This document shows, one piece after another, positions 21,192 through 36,090 of a DNA stretch of 64,000 nt. The notes under the pieces are model-generated. The model searched no databases and was not told where the DNA came from. It worked only from the letters and a program-made list of their open reading frames with translations. Source of the stretch: Balanoglossus misakiensis (Eukaryota > Hemichordata); the NCBI GenBank assembly GCA_040954595.2, contig CM082579.2, positions 14,198,001 to 14,262,000 on the forward strand, in the 5' to 3' direction. Within the stretch, counting starts at the first letter, position 1. The number at the start of each line of letters is the position of its first letter. The position numbers and the translations under genes are program-made.

Positions 21192-22479
21192 ATGTCCTTT
21201 GATTCAGATTTGTTAGAACTGAATTGTACTTGGATATGTCTCTTGTTAAAAAGCACAACAGTCATGATTGTGTTTACTTGAGTTTTGTCGCTGCCAGGAC
21301 ATAACCAAAATATTTTGATAATTTTGGCAATGACCCTTGATCTACTTGGATATGTCTCATGTTAAAAAGCACAACAGTCTTGATTTTGTTCACACGAGTT
21401 TTATCGCTGCCAGGACATAACCAAAATATTTTGATAATTTTGGCAATGACCCTTGATCTACTTGGATATGTCTCTTGTTAAAAAGCACAACAGTCTTGAT
21501 TTTGTTCACATGAGTTTTATCGCTGCCAGGACATAACAAAAATATTTTGATAATTTTGGCAATGACTCTTGATCTACTTGGATATGTCTCTTGTTAAAAA
21601 GCACAACAGTCTTGATTTTGTTCACATGAGTTTTATCACTGCCAGGACATAACCCAAATATATTGATAATTTTGGCAATGACCCTTGATCTACTTGGATA
21701 TGTCTCTTGTTAAAATACACAACAGTCTTGATTTTGTTCACATGAGTTTTATCGCTGCCAGGACATAACCCAAATATTTTGATAATTTTGGCAATGACCC
21801 TTGATCTACTTGGATATGTCTCTTGTTAAAAAGCACAACAGTCATGATTGTGTTCACACGAGTTTTATTGCTGCCAGGACATAACCCAAATATTTTGTTA
21901 AGTTTGGCAATGACCCTTGATCTTCTTGGATATGTCTCTTGTTAAAAAGCACAACTGTCATGATTTTGTTCACATGAGTTTTATTGCTGCCAGGACATAA
22001 CCCAAATATTTTGATAATTTTGGCAATGACCCTTGATCTACTTGGATATGTCTCTTGTTAAAAAGCACAACAGTCATGATTTTGTTTACGTGACTACTAT
22101 TGCTGCCAGGACTTAACCCAAATATTTTGATAATTTTGGCAATGACCCTTGATCTACTTAGATATGTCTCTTGATAAATAGCACAACAGTCATGATTGTG
22201 TTCACACGAGTTTTATTGCTGCCAGGACATAACCCAAATATTTTTATAATTTTGGCCATGACCCTTGATCTACTTGGATATGTCTCTTGATAAAAAGCAC
22301 AACAGTCATGATTGTGTTCACATGAGTTTTATTGCTGCCAGGACATAACCCAAATATTTTGATAATTTTGGTAATGACCCTTGATCTTCTTGGATATGTC
22401 TCTTGTTAAAAAGCACAACAGTCATGATTGTGTTCACACGAGTTTTATTGCTGCCAGGACATAACCCAAATATTTTGAT

Positions 22480-24567
22480 AATTTTGGCAATGACCCTTGA
22501 TCTACTTGGATATGTCTCTTGTTAAAAAGCACAACAGTCAGGATTTTGTTCACATGAGTTTTATCACTGCCAGGACATAACCCAAATATATTGATAATTT
22601 TGGCAATGACCCTTGATCTACTTGGATATGTCTCTTGTTAAAAAGCACAACAGTCAGGATTTTGTTCACATGAGTACTATTGCTGGCAGGACATAACCAA
22701 ACTATTTTGATAATTTTGGCAATAACTCTTCATCTACTTGGATATGTCTCTTGTTAAAATGCACAACATACATGATTTTATTCACATGAATTCTATTGCT
22801 GTCAGGACATAACCCAAATATTTTGATAATTATGGCAATGACCCTTGAACTACTTGGATATGTCTCTTGATAAACAGCCCAACAGTCATGATTGTGTTCA
22901 CACGAGTTTTATTGCTGCCAGGACATAACCCAAATATTTTGATAATTTTGGCAATGACCCTTGATCGACTTGGATATGTCTCTTGTTAAAAAGCACAACA
23001 GTCATGATTTTGTTTACGTGACTACTATTGCTGCCAGGACTTAACCCAAATGTTTTGATAATTTTGGCAATGACCCTTGATCTACTTAGATATGTCTCTT
23101 GATAAAAAGCACAACAGTCATGATTGTGTTCACACGAGTTTTATTGCTGCCAGGACATAACCCAAATATTTTGATAATTTTGGCAATGACCCTTGATCTA
23201 CTTGGATATGTCTCTTGTTAAAAAGCACAACAGTCAGGATTTTGTTCACATGAGTTTTATCACTGCCAGGACATAACCCAAATATATTGATAATTTTGGC
23301 AATGACCCTTGATCTACTTGGATATGTCTCTTGTTAAAAAGCACAACAGTCAGGATTTTGTTCACATGAGTACTATTGCTGGCAGGACATAACCAAACTA
23401 TTTTGATAATTTTGGCAATAACTCTTCATCTACTTGGATATGTCTCTTGTTAAAATGCACAACATACATGATTTTATTCACATGAATTCTATTGCTGTCA
23501 GGACATAACCCAAATATTTTGATAATTATGGCAATGACCCTTGAACTACTTGGATATGTCTCTTGATAAACAGCCCAACAGTCATGATTGTGTTCACACG
23601 AGTTTTATTGCTGCCAGGACATAACCCAAATATTTTGATAATTTTGGCAATGACCCTTGATCGACTTGGATATGTCTCTTGTTAAAAAGCACAACAGTCA
23701 TGATTTTGTTTACGTGACTACTATTGCTGCCAGGACTTAACCCAAATGTTTTGATAATTTTGGCAATGACCCTTGATCTACTTAGATATGTCTCTTGATA
23801 AAAAGCACAACAGTCATGATTGTGTTCACACGAGTTTTATTGCTGCCAGGACATAACCCAAATATTTTGATAATTTTGGCAATGACCCTTGATCTACTTG
23901 GATATGTCTCTTGTTAAAAAGCACAACAGTCAGGATTTTGTTCACATGAGTTTTATCACTGCCAGGACATAACCCAAATATATTGATAATTTTGGCAATG
24001 ACCCTTGATCTACTTGGATATGTCTCTTGTTAAAAAGCACAACAGTCAGGATTTTGTTCACATGAGTACTATTGCTGGCAGGACATAACCAAACTATTTT
24101 GATAATTTTGGCAATAACTCTTCATCTACTTGGATATGTCTCTTGTTAAAATGCACAACATACATGATTTTATTCACATGAATTCTATTGCTGTCAGGAC
24201 ATAACCCAAATATTTTGATAATTATGGCAATGACCCTTGAACTACTTGGATATGTCTCTTGATAAACAGCCCAACAGTCATGATTGTGTTCACACGAGTT
24301 TTATTGCTGCCAGGACATAACCCAAATATTTTGATAATTTTGGCAATGACCCTTGATCGACTTGGATATGTCTCTTGTTAAAAAGCACAACAGTCATGAT
24401 TTTGTTTACGTGACTACTATTGCTGCCAGGACTTAACCCAAATGTTTTGATAATTTTGGCAATGACCCTTGATCTACTTAGATATGTCTCTTGATAAAAA
24501 GCACAACAGTCATGATTGTGTTCACACGAGTTTTATTGCTGCCAGGACATAACCCAAATATTTTTAT
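22480..24567 (+). repeat. 696-bp higher-order repeat (six monomers), three copies
   Basis: Diagnostic variants recur at exactly 696 = 6 x 116 bp. CAGGATTTTGTTCACATG with TTTTATCACTG occurs at 22541, 23237 and 23933, and TTGATAAACAGCCCAACAG recurs at the same interval. Copies look almost identical, so this block arose by recent duplication of a six-monomer unit. Confidence 0.9.
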
Positions 24568-26589
24568 AATTTTGGCCATGACCCTTGATCTACTTGGATA
24601 TGTCTCTTGTTAAAAAGCACAACAGTCATGATTTTGTTTACGTGACTACTATTGCTGCCAGGACTTAACCCAAATATTTTGATAATTTTGGCAATGACCC
24701 TTGATCTACTTGGATATGTCTCTTGATAAAAAGCACAACAGTCATGATTGTGTTCACATGAGTTTTATTGCTGCCAGGACATAACCCAAATATTTTGATA
24801 ATTTTGGTAATGACACTTGATCTTCTTGGATATGTCTCTTGTTAAAAAGCACATCAGTCATGATTTTGTTAACATGAATTTTATTGCTGCCAGGACATAT
24901 ACCAAATATTTTGATAATTTTGGCAATGACTCTTGATCTACTTGGATATGTCTCTTGTTAAAAAGCACAACAGTCATTATTTTGTTCACATGAGTTTTAT
25001 TGCTGACATGACATAACCCAAATATTTTGATAATTTTGGCAATGACCCTTGAACTACTTGGATATGTCTCTTGTTAAAAAGCACAACAGACATTATTTTG
25101 TTTACGTGACTACTATTGCTGCCAGGACATAACCCAAATATTTTGATAATTTTGGCAATGACCCTTGATCTACTTGGATATGTCTCTTGTTAAAAAGCAC
25201 AACAGTCATGATTGTGTTCACACAAGTTTTATTGCTGCCAGGACATAACCCAAATATTTTTTATAATTTTGGCCATGACCCTTGATCTGCTTGGATATGT
25301 CTCTTGTTAAAAAGCACAACAGTCATGATTTTGTTTACGTGACTACTATTGCTGCCAGGACTTAACCCAAATATTTTGATAATCTTGGCAATGACCCTTG
25401 ATCTACTTGGATATGTCTCTTGATAAAAAGCACAACAGTCATGATTGTGTTCACACGAGTTTTATTGATGCCAGGACATAACCCAAATATTTTGATAATC
25501 TTGGCAATGACCCTTGATCTACTTGGATATGTCTCTTGTTAAAAAGCACAACAGTCATGATTTTGTTTACGTGACTACTATTGCTGCCAGGACTTAACCC
25601 AAATATTTTGATAATTTTGGCAATGACCCTTGATCTACTTGGATATGTCTCTTGATAAAAAGCACAACAGTCATGATTGTGCTCACATGAGTTTTATTCC
25701 TGCCAGGACATATACCAAATATTTTGATAATTTTGGCAATGACTCTTGATCTACTTGGATATGTCTCTTGTTAAAAAGCACAACAGTCATTATTTTGTTC
25801 ACATGAGTTTTATTGCTGCCAGGACATAACCCAAATATTTTGATAATTATGGCAATGACCCTTGATCTTCTTGGATATGTCTCTTGTTAAAGAGCACAAC
25901 AGTCATGATTGTGTTCACACGAGTTTTATTGCTGTCAGGACATAACCCAAATATTTTGATAATTTTGGCAATGACCCTTGATCTACTTGGATATGTCTCT
26001 TGTTAAAAAGCACATCAGTCATGATTTTGTTAACATGAGTTTTATTGCTGCCAGGACATACACCAAATATTTTGATAATTTTGGCAATGACTCTTGATCT
26101 ACTTGGATATGTCTCTTGTTAAAAAGCACAACAGTCATTATTTTGTTCACATGAGTTTTATTGCTGCCAGGACATAACCTAAATATTTTGATAATTATGG
26201 CAATGACCCTTGAACTACTTGGATATGTCTCTTGATAAAAAGCCCAACAGTCATTATTTTGTTCACACGAGTTTTATTGCTGCCATGACATAACCCAAAT
26301 ATTTTGATAATTTTGGCAATGACCCTTGAACTACTTGGATATGTCTCTTGTTAAAAAGCACAACAGTCATTATTTTGTTCACATGAGTTTTATTGCTGCC
26401 AGGACATAACACAAATATTTTGATAATTTTGGCAATGACCCTTGATCTACTTGGATATGTCTCTTGTTAAAAAGCACAACAAGTCATTATTGTGTTCACA
26501 TGAGTTTTATTGCTGCCAGGACATAACCAAAATATTTTGATAATTTTGGCAATGACCCTTGATCTACTTGGATATGTCTCTTGTTAAAA

Positions 26590-29500
26590 AGCACAACAGT
26601 CATGATTTTGTTTACGTGACTACTATTGCTGGCAGGACATAACCCAAATATTTTGATAATTTTGGCAATGACCCTTGATCTACTTGGATATGTCTCTTGT
26701 TAAAAAGCACAACAGTCATGATTGTGTTCACACGAGTTTTATTGCTGCCAGGACATAACCCAAATATTTTGATAATTTTGGCAATGACCCTTGATCTACT
26801 TGGATATGTCTCATGATAAAAAGCACAACAGTCATGATTGTGTTCACATGAGTTTTATTGCTGCCAGGACATAACCCAAATATTTTGATAATTTTGGTAA
26901 TGACCCTTGATCTTCTTGGATATGTCTCTTGTTAAAAAGCACAACAGTCATGATTGTGTTCACACGAGTTTGATTGCTGCCAGGACATAACCCAAATATT
27001 TTGATAATTTTGGCAATGACCCTTGATCTACTTGGATATGTCTCTTGTTAAAAAGCACATCAGTCATGATTTTGTTAACATGAATTTTATTGCTGCCAGG
27101 ACATATACCAAATATTTTGATAATTTTGGCAATGACTCTTGATCTACATGAGTTTTATTGCTGACATGCCATAACCCAAATATTTTGATAATTTTGGCAA
27201 TGACCCTTGATCTACTTGGATATGTCTCTTGTTAAAAAGCACAACAGACATGATTGTGTTCACACAAGTTTTATTGCTGCCAGGACATAACCCAAATATT
27301 TTTTATAATTTTGGCCATGACCCTTGATCTACTTGGATATGTCTCTTGTTAAAAAGCACAACAGTCATGATTTTGTTTACGTGACTACTATTGCTGCCAG
27401 GACTTAACCCAAATATTTTGATAATCTTGGCAATGACCCTTGATCTACTTGGATATGTCTCTTGATAAAAAGCACAACAGTCATGATTGTGTTCACACGA
27501 GTTTTATTGCTGCCAGGACATAACCCAAATATTTTGATAATTTTGGCCATGACCCTTGATCTACTTGGATATGTCTCTTGTTAAAAAGCACAACAGTCAT
27601 GATTTTGTTTACGTGACTACTATTGCTGCCAGGACTTAACCCAAATATTTTGATAATTTTGGCAATGACCCTTGATCTACTTGGATATGTCTCTTGATAA
27701 AAAGCACAACAGTCATGATTGTGCTCACATGCGTTTTATTGCTGCCAGGACATATACCAAATATTTTGATAATTTTGGCAATGACTCTTGATCTACTTGG
27801 ATATGTCTCTTGTTAAAAAGCACAACAGTCATTATTTTGTTCACATGAGTTTTATTGCTGCCAGGACATAACCCAAATATTTTGATAATTATGGCAATGA
27901 CCCGTGATCTTCTTTGATATGTCTCTTGTTAAAGAGCACAACAGTCATGATTGTGTTCACACGAGTTTTATTGCTGTCAGGACATAACCTAAATATTTTG
28001 ATAATTATGGCAATGACCCTTGAACTACTTGGATATGTCTCTTGTTAAAAAGAACAACAGTCATTATTTTGTTCACATGAGTTTTATTGCTGCCAGGACA
28101 TAACCAAAATATTTTGATAATTTTGGCAATGACCCTTGATCTACTTGGATATGTCTCTTGTTAAAAAGCACAACAGTCATGATTTTGTTTACGTGACTAC
28201 TATTGCTGCCAGGACATAACCCAAATATTTTGATAATTTTGGCAATGACCCTTGATCTACTTGGATATGTCTCTTGTTAAAAAGCACAACAGTCATGATT
28301 GTGTTCACACGAGTTTTATTGCTGCCAGGACATAACCCAAATATTTTGATAATTTTGGCAATGACCCTTGATCTACTTGGATATGTCTCTTGATAAAAAG
28401 CACAACAGTCATGATTGTGTTCACATGAGTTTTATTGCTGCCAGGACATAACCCAAATATTTTGATAATTTTGGTAATGACCCTTGATCTTCTTGGATAT
28501 GTCTCTTGTTAAAAAGCACAACAGTCATGATTGTGTTCACACGAGTTTTATTGCTGCCAGGACATAACCCAAATATTTTGATAATTTTGGCAATGACCCT
28601 TGATCTACTTGGATATGTCTCTTGTTAAAAAGCACAACAGTCATTATTTTGTTCACATGAGTTTTATTGCTGCCAGGACATAACCCAAATATTTTGATAA
28701 TTTTGGTAATGACCCTTGATCTTCTTGGATATGTCTCTTGTTAAAAAGCACAACAGTCATGATTGTGTTCACACGAGTTTGATTGCTGCCAGGACATAAC
28801 CCAAATATTTTGATAATTTTGGCAATGACCCTTGATCTACTTGGATATGTCTCTTGTTAAAAAGCACATCAGTCATGATTTTGTTAACATGAATTTTATT
28901 GCTGCCAGGACATATACCAAATATTTTGATAATTTTGGCAATGACTCTTGATCTACATGAGTTTTATTGCTGACATGCCATAACCCAAATATTTTGATAA
29001 TTTTGGCAATGACCCTTGATCTACTTGGATATGTCTCTTGTTAAAAAGCACAACAGACATGATTGTGTTCACACAAGTTTTATTGCTGCCAGGACATAAC
29101 CCAAATATTTTTTATAATTTTGGCCATGACCCTTGATCTACTTGGATATGTCTCTTGTTAAAAAGCACAACAGTCATGATTTTGTTTACGTGACTACTAT
29201 TGCTGCCAGGACTTAACCCAAATATTTTGATAATCTTGGCAATGACCCTTGATCTACTTGGATATGTCTCTTGATAAAAAGCACAACAGTCATGATTGTG
29301 TTCACACGAGTTTTATTGCTGCCAGGACATAACCCAAATATTTTGATAATTTTGGCCATGACCCTTGATCTACTTGGATATGTCTCTTGTTAAAAAGCAC
29401 AACAGTCATGATTTTGTTTACGTGACTACTATTGCTGCCAGGACTTAACCCAAATATTTTGATAATTTTGGCAATGACCCTTGATCTACTTGGATATGTC

Positions 29501-31850
29501 TCTTGATAAAAAGCACAACAGTCATGATTGTGCTCACATGCGTTTTATTGCTGCCAGGACATATACCAAATATTTTGATAATTTTGGCAATGACTCTTGA
29601 TCTACTTGGATATGTCTCTTGTTAAAAAGCACAACAGTCATTATTTTGTTCACATGAGTTTTATTGCTGCCAGGACATAACCCAAATATTTTGATAATTA
29701 TGGCAATGACCCGTGATCTTCTTTGATATGTCTCTTGTTAAAGAGCACAACAGTCATGATTGTGTTCACACGAGTTTTATTGCTGTCAGGACATAACCTA
29801 AATATTTTGATAATTATGGCAATGACCCTTGAACTACTTGGATATGTCTCTTGTTAAAAAGAACAACAGTCATTATTTTGTTCACATGAGTTTTATTGCT
29901 GCCAGGACATAACCAAAATATTTTGATAATTTTGGCAATGACCCTTGATCTACTTGGATATGTCTCTTGTTAAAAAGCACAACAGTCATGATTTTGTTTA
30001 CGTGACTACTATTGCTGCCAGGACATAACCCAAATATTTTGATAATTTTGGCAATGACCCTTGATCTACTTGGATATGTCTCTTGTTAAAAAGCACAACA
30101 GTCATGATTGTGTTCACACGAGTTTTATTGCTGCCAGGACATAACCCAAATATTTTGATAATTTTGGCAATGACCCTTGATCTACTTGGATATGTCTCTT
30201 GATAAAAAGCACAACAGTCATGATTGTGTTCACATGAGTTTTATTGCTGCCAGGACATAACCCAAATATTTTGATAATTTTGGTAATGACCCTTGATCTT
30301 CTTGGATATGTCTCTTGTTAAAAAGCACAACAGTCATGATTGTGTTCACACGAGTTTTATTGCTGCCAGGACATAACCCAAATATTTTGATAATTTTGGC
30401 AATGACCCTTGATCTACTTGGATATGTCTCTTGTTAAAAAGCACATCAGTCATGATTTTGTTAACATGAATTTTATTGCTGCCAGGACATATACCAAATA
30501 TTTTGATAATTTTGGCAATGACTCTTGATCTACATGAGTTTTATTGCTGACATGCCATAACCAAAATATTTTGATAATTTTGGCAATGACCCTTGATCTA
30601 CTTGGATATGTCTCTTGTTAAAAAGCACAACAGTCATGATTTTGTTTACGTGACTACTATTGCTGCCAGGACATAACCCAAATATTTTGATAATTTTGGC
30701 AATGACCCTTGATCTACTTGGATATGTCTCTTGTTAAAAAGCACAACAGTCATGATTGTGTTCACACGAGTTTTATTGCTGCCAGGACATAACCCAAATA
30801 TTTTGATAATTTTGGCAATGACCCTTGATCTACTTGGATATGTCTCTTGATAAAAAGCACAACAGTCATGATTGTGTTCACATGAGTTTTATTGCTGCCA
30901 GGACATAACCCAAATATTTTGATAATTTTGGTAATGACCCTTGATCTTCTTGGATATGTCTCTTGTTAAAAAGCACAACAGTCATGATTGTGTTCACACG
31001 AGTTTTATTGCTGCCAGGACATAACCCAAATATTTTGATAATTTTGGCAATGACCCTTGATCTACTTGGATATGTCTCTTGTTAAAAAGCACATCAGTCA
31101 TGATTTTGTTAACATGAATTTTATTGCTGCCAGGACATATACCAAATATTTTGATAATTTTGGCAATGACTCTTGATCTACATGAGTTTTATTGCTGACA
31201 TGACATAACCCAAATATTTTGATAATTTTGGAAATGACCCTTGATCTACTTGGATATGTCTCTTGTTAAAAAGCACAACAGTCATGATTGTGTTCACACA
31301 AGTTTTATTGCTGCCAGGACATAACCCAAATATTTTTTATAATTTTGGCCATGACCCTTGATCTACTTGGATATGTCTCTTGTTAAAAAGCACAACAGTC
31401 ATGATTTTGTTTACGTGACTACTATTGCTGCCAGGACTTAACCCAAATATTTTGATAATCTTGGCAATGACCCTTGATCTACTTGGATATGTCTCTTGAT
31501 AAAAAGCACAACAGTTATGATTGTGTTCACATGAGTTTTATTGCTGCCAGGACATAACCCAAATATTTTGATAATGTTGGTAATGACCCTTGATCTTCTT
31601 GGATATGTCTCTTGTTAAAAAGCACAACAGTCATGATTGTGTTCACACGACTTTTATTGCTGCCAGGACATAACACAAATATTTTGATAATTTTGGCAAT
31701 GACCCTTGATCTACTTGGATATGTCTCTTGTTAAAAAGCACATCAGTCATGATTTTGTTAACATGAATTTTATTGCTGCCAGGACATATACCAAATATTT
31801 TGATAATTTTGGCAATGACTCTTGATCTACATGAGTTTTATTGCTGACAT
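26590..31850 (+). repeat. Longer higher-order repeats with the 68-bp short monomer
   Basis: The deleted monomer (CTACATGAGTTTTATTGCTGA) recurs at 27161, 28970, 30547, 31195 and 31844, intervals of 1809, 1577, 648 and 649 bp. These equal 15, 13, 5 and 5 full monomers plus the short one, with 1-bp shifts from a T-run. TGCTCACATGCGTTTTATTG at 27722 and 29531 confirms the 1809-bp spacing. Confidence 0.85.
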
Positions 31851-33420
31851 GACATAACCCAAATATTTTGATAATTTTGGAAATGACCCTTGATCTACTT
31901 GGATATGTCTCTTGTTAAAAAGCACAACAGTCATGATTGTGTTCACACAAGTTTTATTGCTGCCAGGACATAACCCAAATATTTTTTTATAATTTTGGCC
32001 ATGACCCTTGATCTACTTGGATATGTCTCTTGTTAAAAAGCACAACAGTCATGATTTTGTTTACGTGACTACTATTGCTGCCAGGACTTAACCCAAATAT
32101 TTTGATAATCTTGGCAATGACCCTTGATCTACTTGGATATGTCTCTTGATAAAAAGCACAACAGTCATGATTGTGTTCACACGAGTTTTATTGCTGCCAG
32201 GACATAACCCAAATATTTAGATAATTTTGGCCATGACCCTTGATCTACTTGGATATGTCTCTTGTTAAAAAGCACAACAGTCATGATTTTGTTTACGTGA
32301 CTACTATTGCTGCCAGGACTTAACCCAAATATTTTGATAATTTTGGCAATGACCCTTGATCTACTTGGATATGTCTCTTGTTAAAAAGCACAACAGTCAT
32401 TATTTTGTTCACATGAGTTTTATTGCTGCCAGGACATAACCCAAATATTTTGATAATTTTGGCAATGACCCTTGATCTTCTTTGATATGTCTCTTGTTAA
32501 AGAGCACAACAGTCATGATTGTGTTCACACGAATTTTATTGCTGTCAGGACATAACCCAAATATTTTGATAATTTTGGCAATGACCCTTGATCTACTTGG
32601 ATATGTCTCTTGTTAAAAAGCACATCAGTCATGATTTTGTTAACATGAGTTTTATTGCTGCCAGGACATACACCAAATATTTTGATAATTTTGGCAATGA
32701 CTCTTGATCTACTTGGATATGTCTCTTGTTAAAAAGCACAACAGTCATTATTTTGTTCACATGAGTTTTATTGCTGCCAGGACATAACCTAAATATTTTG
32801 ATAATTATGGCAATGACCCTTGAACTACTTGGATATGTCTCTTGATAAAAAGCCCAACAGTCATTATTTTGTTCACATGAGTTTTATTGCTGCCATGACA
32901 TAACCCAAATATTTTGATAATTTTGGCAATGACCCTTGAACTACTTGGATATGTCACTTGTTAAAAAGCACAACAGTCATTATTTTGTTCACATGAGTTT
33001 TATTGCTGCCAGGACATAACACAAATATTTTGATAATTTTGGCAATGACCCTTGATCTACTTGGATATGTCTCTTGTTAAAAAGCACAACAGTCATTATT
33101 GTGTTCACATGAGTTTTATTGCTGCCAGGACATAACCAAAATATTTTGATAATTTTGGCAATGACCCTTGATCTACTTGGAGATGTCTCTTTTTAAAAAG
33201 CACAACAGTCATGATTTTGTTTACGTGACTACTATTGCTGCCAGGACATAACCGAAATATTTTGATAATTTTGGCAATGACCCTTGATCTACTTGGAGAT
33301 GTCTCTTTTTAAAAAGCACAACAGTCATGATTTTGTTTACGTGACTACTATTGCTGCCAGGACATAACCGAAATATTTTGATAATTTTGGCAATGACCCT
33401 TGATCTACTTGGATATGTCT

Positions 33421-35900
33421 CTTGTTAAAAGCACAACAGTCGTGATTTGTTCACACAAGTACTACTGCTGCCAGGGCATAACCCAAATATTTTGATAATT
33501 TTTGCAATGACCCTTGATCTACTTGGGTATGTCTCTTGTCAAAAAGCACAGCAGTCATGATTTTGTTCACATGAGTTTTATTGCTGCCAGGACATAACCC
33601 AAATATTTTGATAATTTTGGCAATGACCCTTGATCTACATTTCCAAAACTTGGTATGCACAGCAGATACAGCTTTTAAATTTAGAGGACCGGAACACCTA
33701 ATGAAATACATGTATTAACCTTAACACAATAATTATGTATATAAGCTATTTAAAGTTAACCAATAAAGCGTAGAAGTCTGCTTGTTGTTGGACACTTATC
33801 AGTTTGGTATCAAATTTTGTTGGCACATTTTGCATCACCTCTGGCGTACTTTACCATTTCTAGGCATCCACAACAGATACAGCCTTCACTTTCTGTTGGA
33901 ACCATGCTAACCACTTTGGCCACTCCAATGCTGCTTGTAGCTCTAATTGTCTTCTTAATGGCAGCCATATTGGATTTTCTAATAACTTTTAAAAGTTGAC
34001 ATTTTCATAAACTACAGGGCCAATCAAATTGTAGTTTACTGTAGGGTTGAAAGTTTGACAAAAATATCATTAGTGGTCATGTGACTTTGGGTGCCTTATT
34101 ACATTTTTTAAAAATCTCATTAAAAAATTACAAAAAATCTTTTTCTAATCAAGTTTTCAAGTGAATTGTGATTAATGTAACCTTATCAGAGCTAAATTGG
34201 ATTTTCTGAACCCCGATTAAAAACTAAAATTCCCTATTTCTAGCCTACTCATTGAAAGCACACAATTTCCTTATATGGATACGAGTCACCATATGATTAG
34301 AATACGTTACATATTTTGGCAACTTTCACATGTTCTTTGATCCATACTGTGCAGTTAAAAGTTTGACAATAATATCGTTAGCAGCCATGTGACTTTGAAT
34401 GCCTTATTGGAATTTTGAAAAAACTCATAAAAAATTCAAACAGACGTTTTCTAATCAAGTTTTCAAGTGAAATGTGATTGGTGTCACCTTATTGGAGCCA
34501 AATTGGATTTCTCTGAACACTGATTAAAAACTAAGATTTCCTATTTCTAGCCTACTCATTGAAAACAAACAAATTAATTTTTGCCAGCAATTTGTTGGCA
34601 ACTCTCGCATGTCCTTTGACCCAGTAATTCCAGAACTTAATTTTATGTGGATATGGCTCTTGTTAAAAAGCATAACAGTCTTGATTGTGGTCACATGAGT
34701 TTTATTGCTGCCAGGACATAACCCAAATATTTTGATAATTTTGGCAATGACCCTTGATCTACTTGGATATGTCTCTTGTTAAAAAGCACATCAGTCATGA
34801 TTTTGTTAACATGAGTTTTATTGCTGCCAGGACATACACCAAATATTTTGATAATTTTGGCAATGACCCTTGATCTACTTGGATATGTCTCTTGTTAAAA
34901 GCACAACAGTCATGATTTGTTCACACAAGTACTACTGCTGCCAGGGCATAACCCAAATATTTTGATAATTTTGGCAATGACCCTTGATCTACTTGGGTAT
35001 GTCTCTTTTTAAAAAGCACAACAGTCATGATTTTGTTCACATGAGTTTTATTGCTGCCAGGACATAACCCAAATATTTTGATAATTTTGGCAATGACCCT
35101 TGATCTACATTTCCAAAACTTGGTATGCACAGCATATACAGCTGTTAAATTTAGAGGACCGGAACACCTAATGAAGTACATGTATTAACCTTAACACAAT
35201 AATTATGTATATAAGCTATTTAAAGTTAACCAATAAAGCGTAGAAGTCTGCTTTTTGTTGGACACTGATCAGTTTGGTATCAAATTTTGTTGGCACATTT
35301 TGCATCACCTCTAGCTTACTTTACCATTTCTAGGCATCCACAACAGATACAGCCTTTGCGTTCTGTTGGAACCATGCTAACCGCTTTGGCCACTCCAATG
35401 CTACTTTTAGTTTTAATTGTCTTCTTCATGGCGGCCATATTGGCTTTTCTAATAGGCTTAAAAGTTTGAAATTTTCATAATCTACAGGGCCAATCAAGTT
35501 CTAATTTACTGTGCGATTGAAAGTTTGACAAAAATATCATTAGTGGTCATGTGACTTTTGTTGCCTTATGGATTTTTTAAAAATCTCATTAAAAAACTTC
35601 AAAAATCTTTTTCTAATCTAGTTTTCAAGTGAATTGTGATTGGCTAAACCTTATTGGAGTCAAATTGGATTTTCTGAACAACGATTTAAAACTAAGATTT
35701 CCTATTTCTGGCCTACTCATTAATTATTCGTGGATATGCCTCTTGTTGAAAAGCACAATGGTGATGATTTTTTTCACACGAATAGTACTGCTGCCAGGAC
35801 ATAACCCAAATTTTTTGATAACATTGGCATTGAACTTTGAAGTTTGGCACCTGTATTCTTTTCTGAATATCTTATGGCGCCTAGACTAATAGCACTAGAG
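33421..35900 (+). repeat. Right flank: 1470-bp tandem duplication of the large repeat
   Basis: From CTTGTTAAAAGCACAACAGTC the sequence at 33421 repeats at 34891, exactly 1470 bp later. The following blocks also repeat: CTACTGCTGCCAGGGCATAAC, CCAAAACTTGGTATGCACAG, GGACCGGAACACCTAATGAA and CACCTCTAGCTTACTTTACC. The second copy runs out around 35.9 kb. Each copy joins satellite monomers to the body of the large repeat, so the array edge itself has been duplicated. Confidence 0.9.
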
Positions 35901-35947
35901 GTTTGGTTTTTGATGTATATGGACAAGTATGGGACTTAGCTTTTTTT

Positions 35948-36090
35948 AGGGGCACAAGCCTATCGGGCTTGTGCCCCTATTGGTATTGTTGGAATTTTTC
36001 TTATTAGGGCCCAAGCGCATAGCAGCGCTTGGGCCCTATTGGTTTCGTTGGGGTTTTTAGGGCCCAAGCGCGCACAAGCGCTTGGGCCCT
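35948..36090. repeat. Cluster of three GC-rich palindromes
   Basis: Three perfect hairpins lie head to tail: 35948-35978 (arms AGGGGCACAAGCC), 36006-36037 and 36059-36090 (arms AGGGCCCAAGCGC). Each has a loop of about 5-6 bases and is followed by ATTGGT..GTTGG. A fourth copy is at 37525-37556. They are strikingly GC-rich against their AT-rich surroundings and mark unit starts of the 1.47-kb repeat. Confidence 0.95.

Larger units (their letters stand above)
21193..33650 (+). repeat. 116-bp satellite array, about 107 copies
   Basis: The motif TGGATATGTCTCTTGTTAAA recurs every 116 bp (for example 21231, 21347, 21463). Each monomer continues AGCACAACAGTCATGATT, TTCACACGAGTTTTATTGC, TGCCAGGACATAACCCAAAT, ATTTTGATAATTTTGGCAAT, GACCCTTGATCTACT. 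Monomer variants recur in fixed order, giving higher-order repeats. A 68-bp short monomer (one lacking 48 bases) appears at about 27140, 28950, 30525, 31175 and 31825. All monomers are in the same orientation and no ORF spans them. Confidence 0.97.

Noticed and set aside
21193-33650. CRISPR-like array
   Set aside because: The repeat period is fixed at 116 bp with no unique spacers, in a eukaryotic context; it is a satellite.
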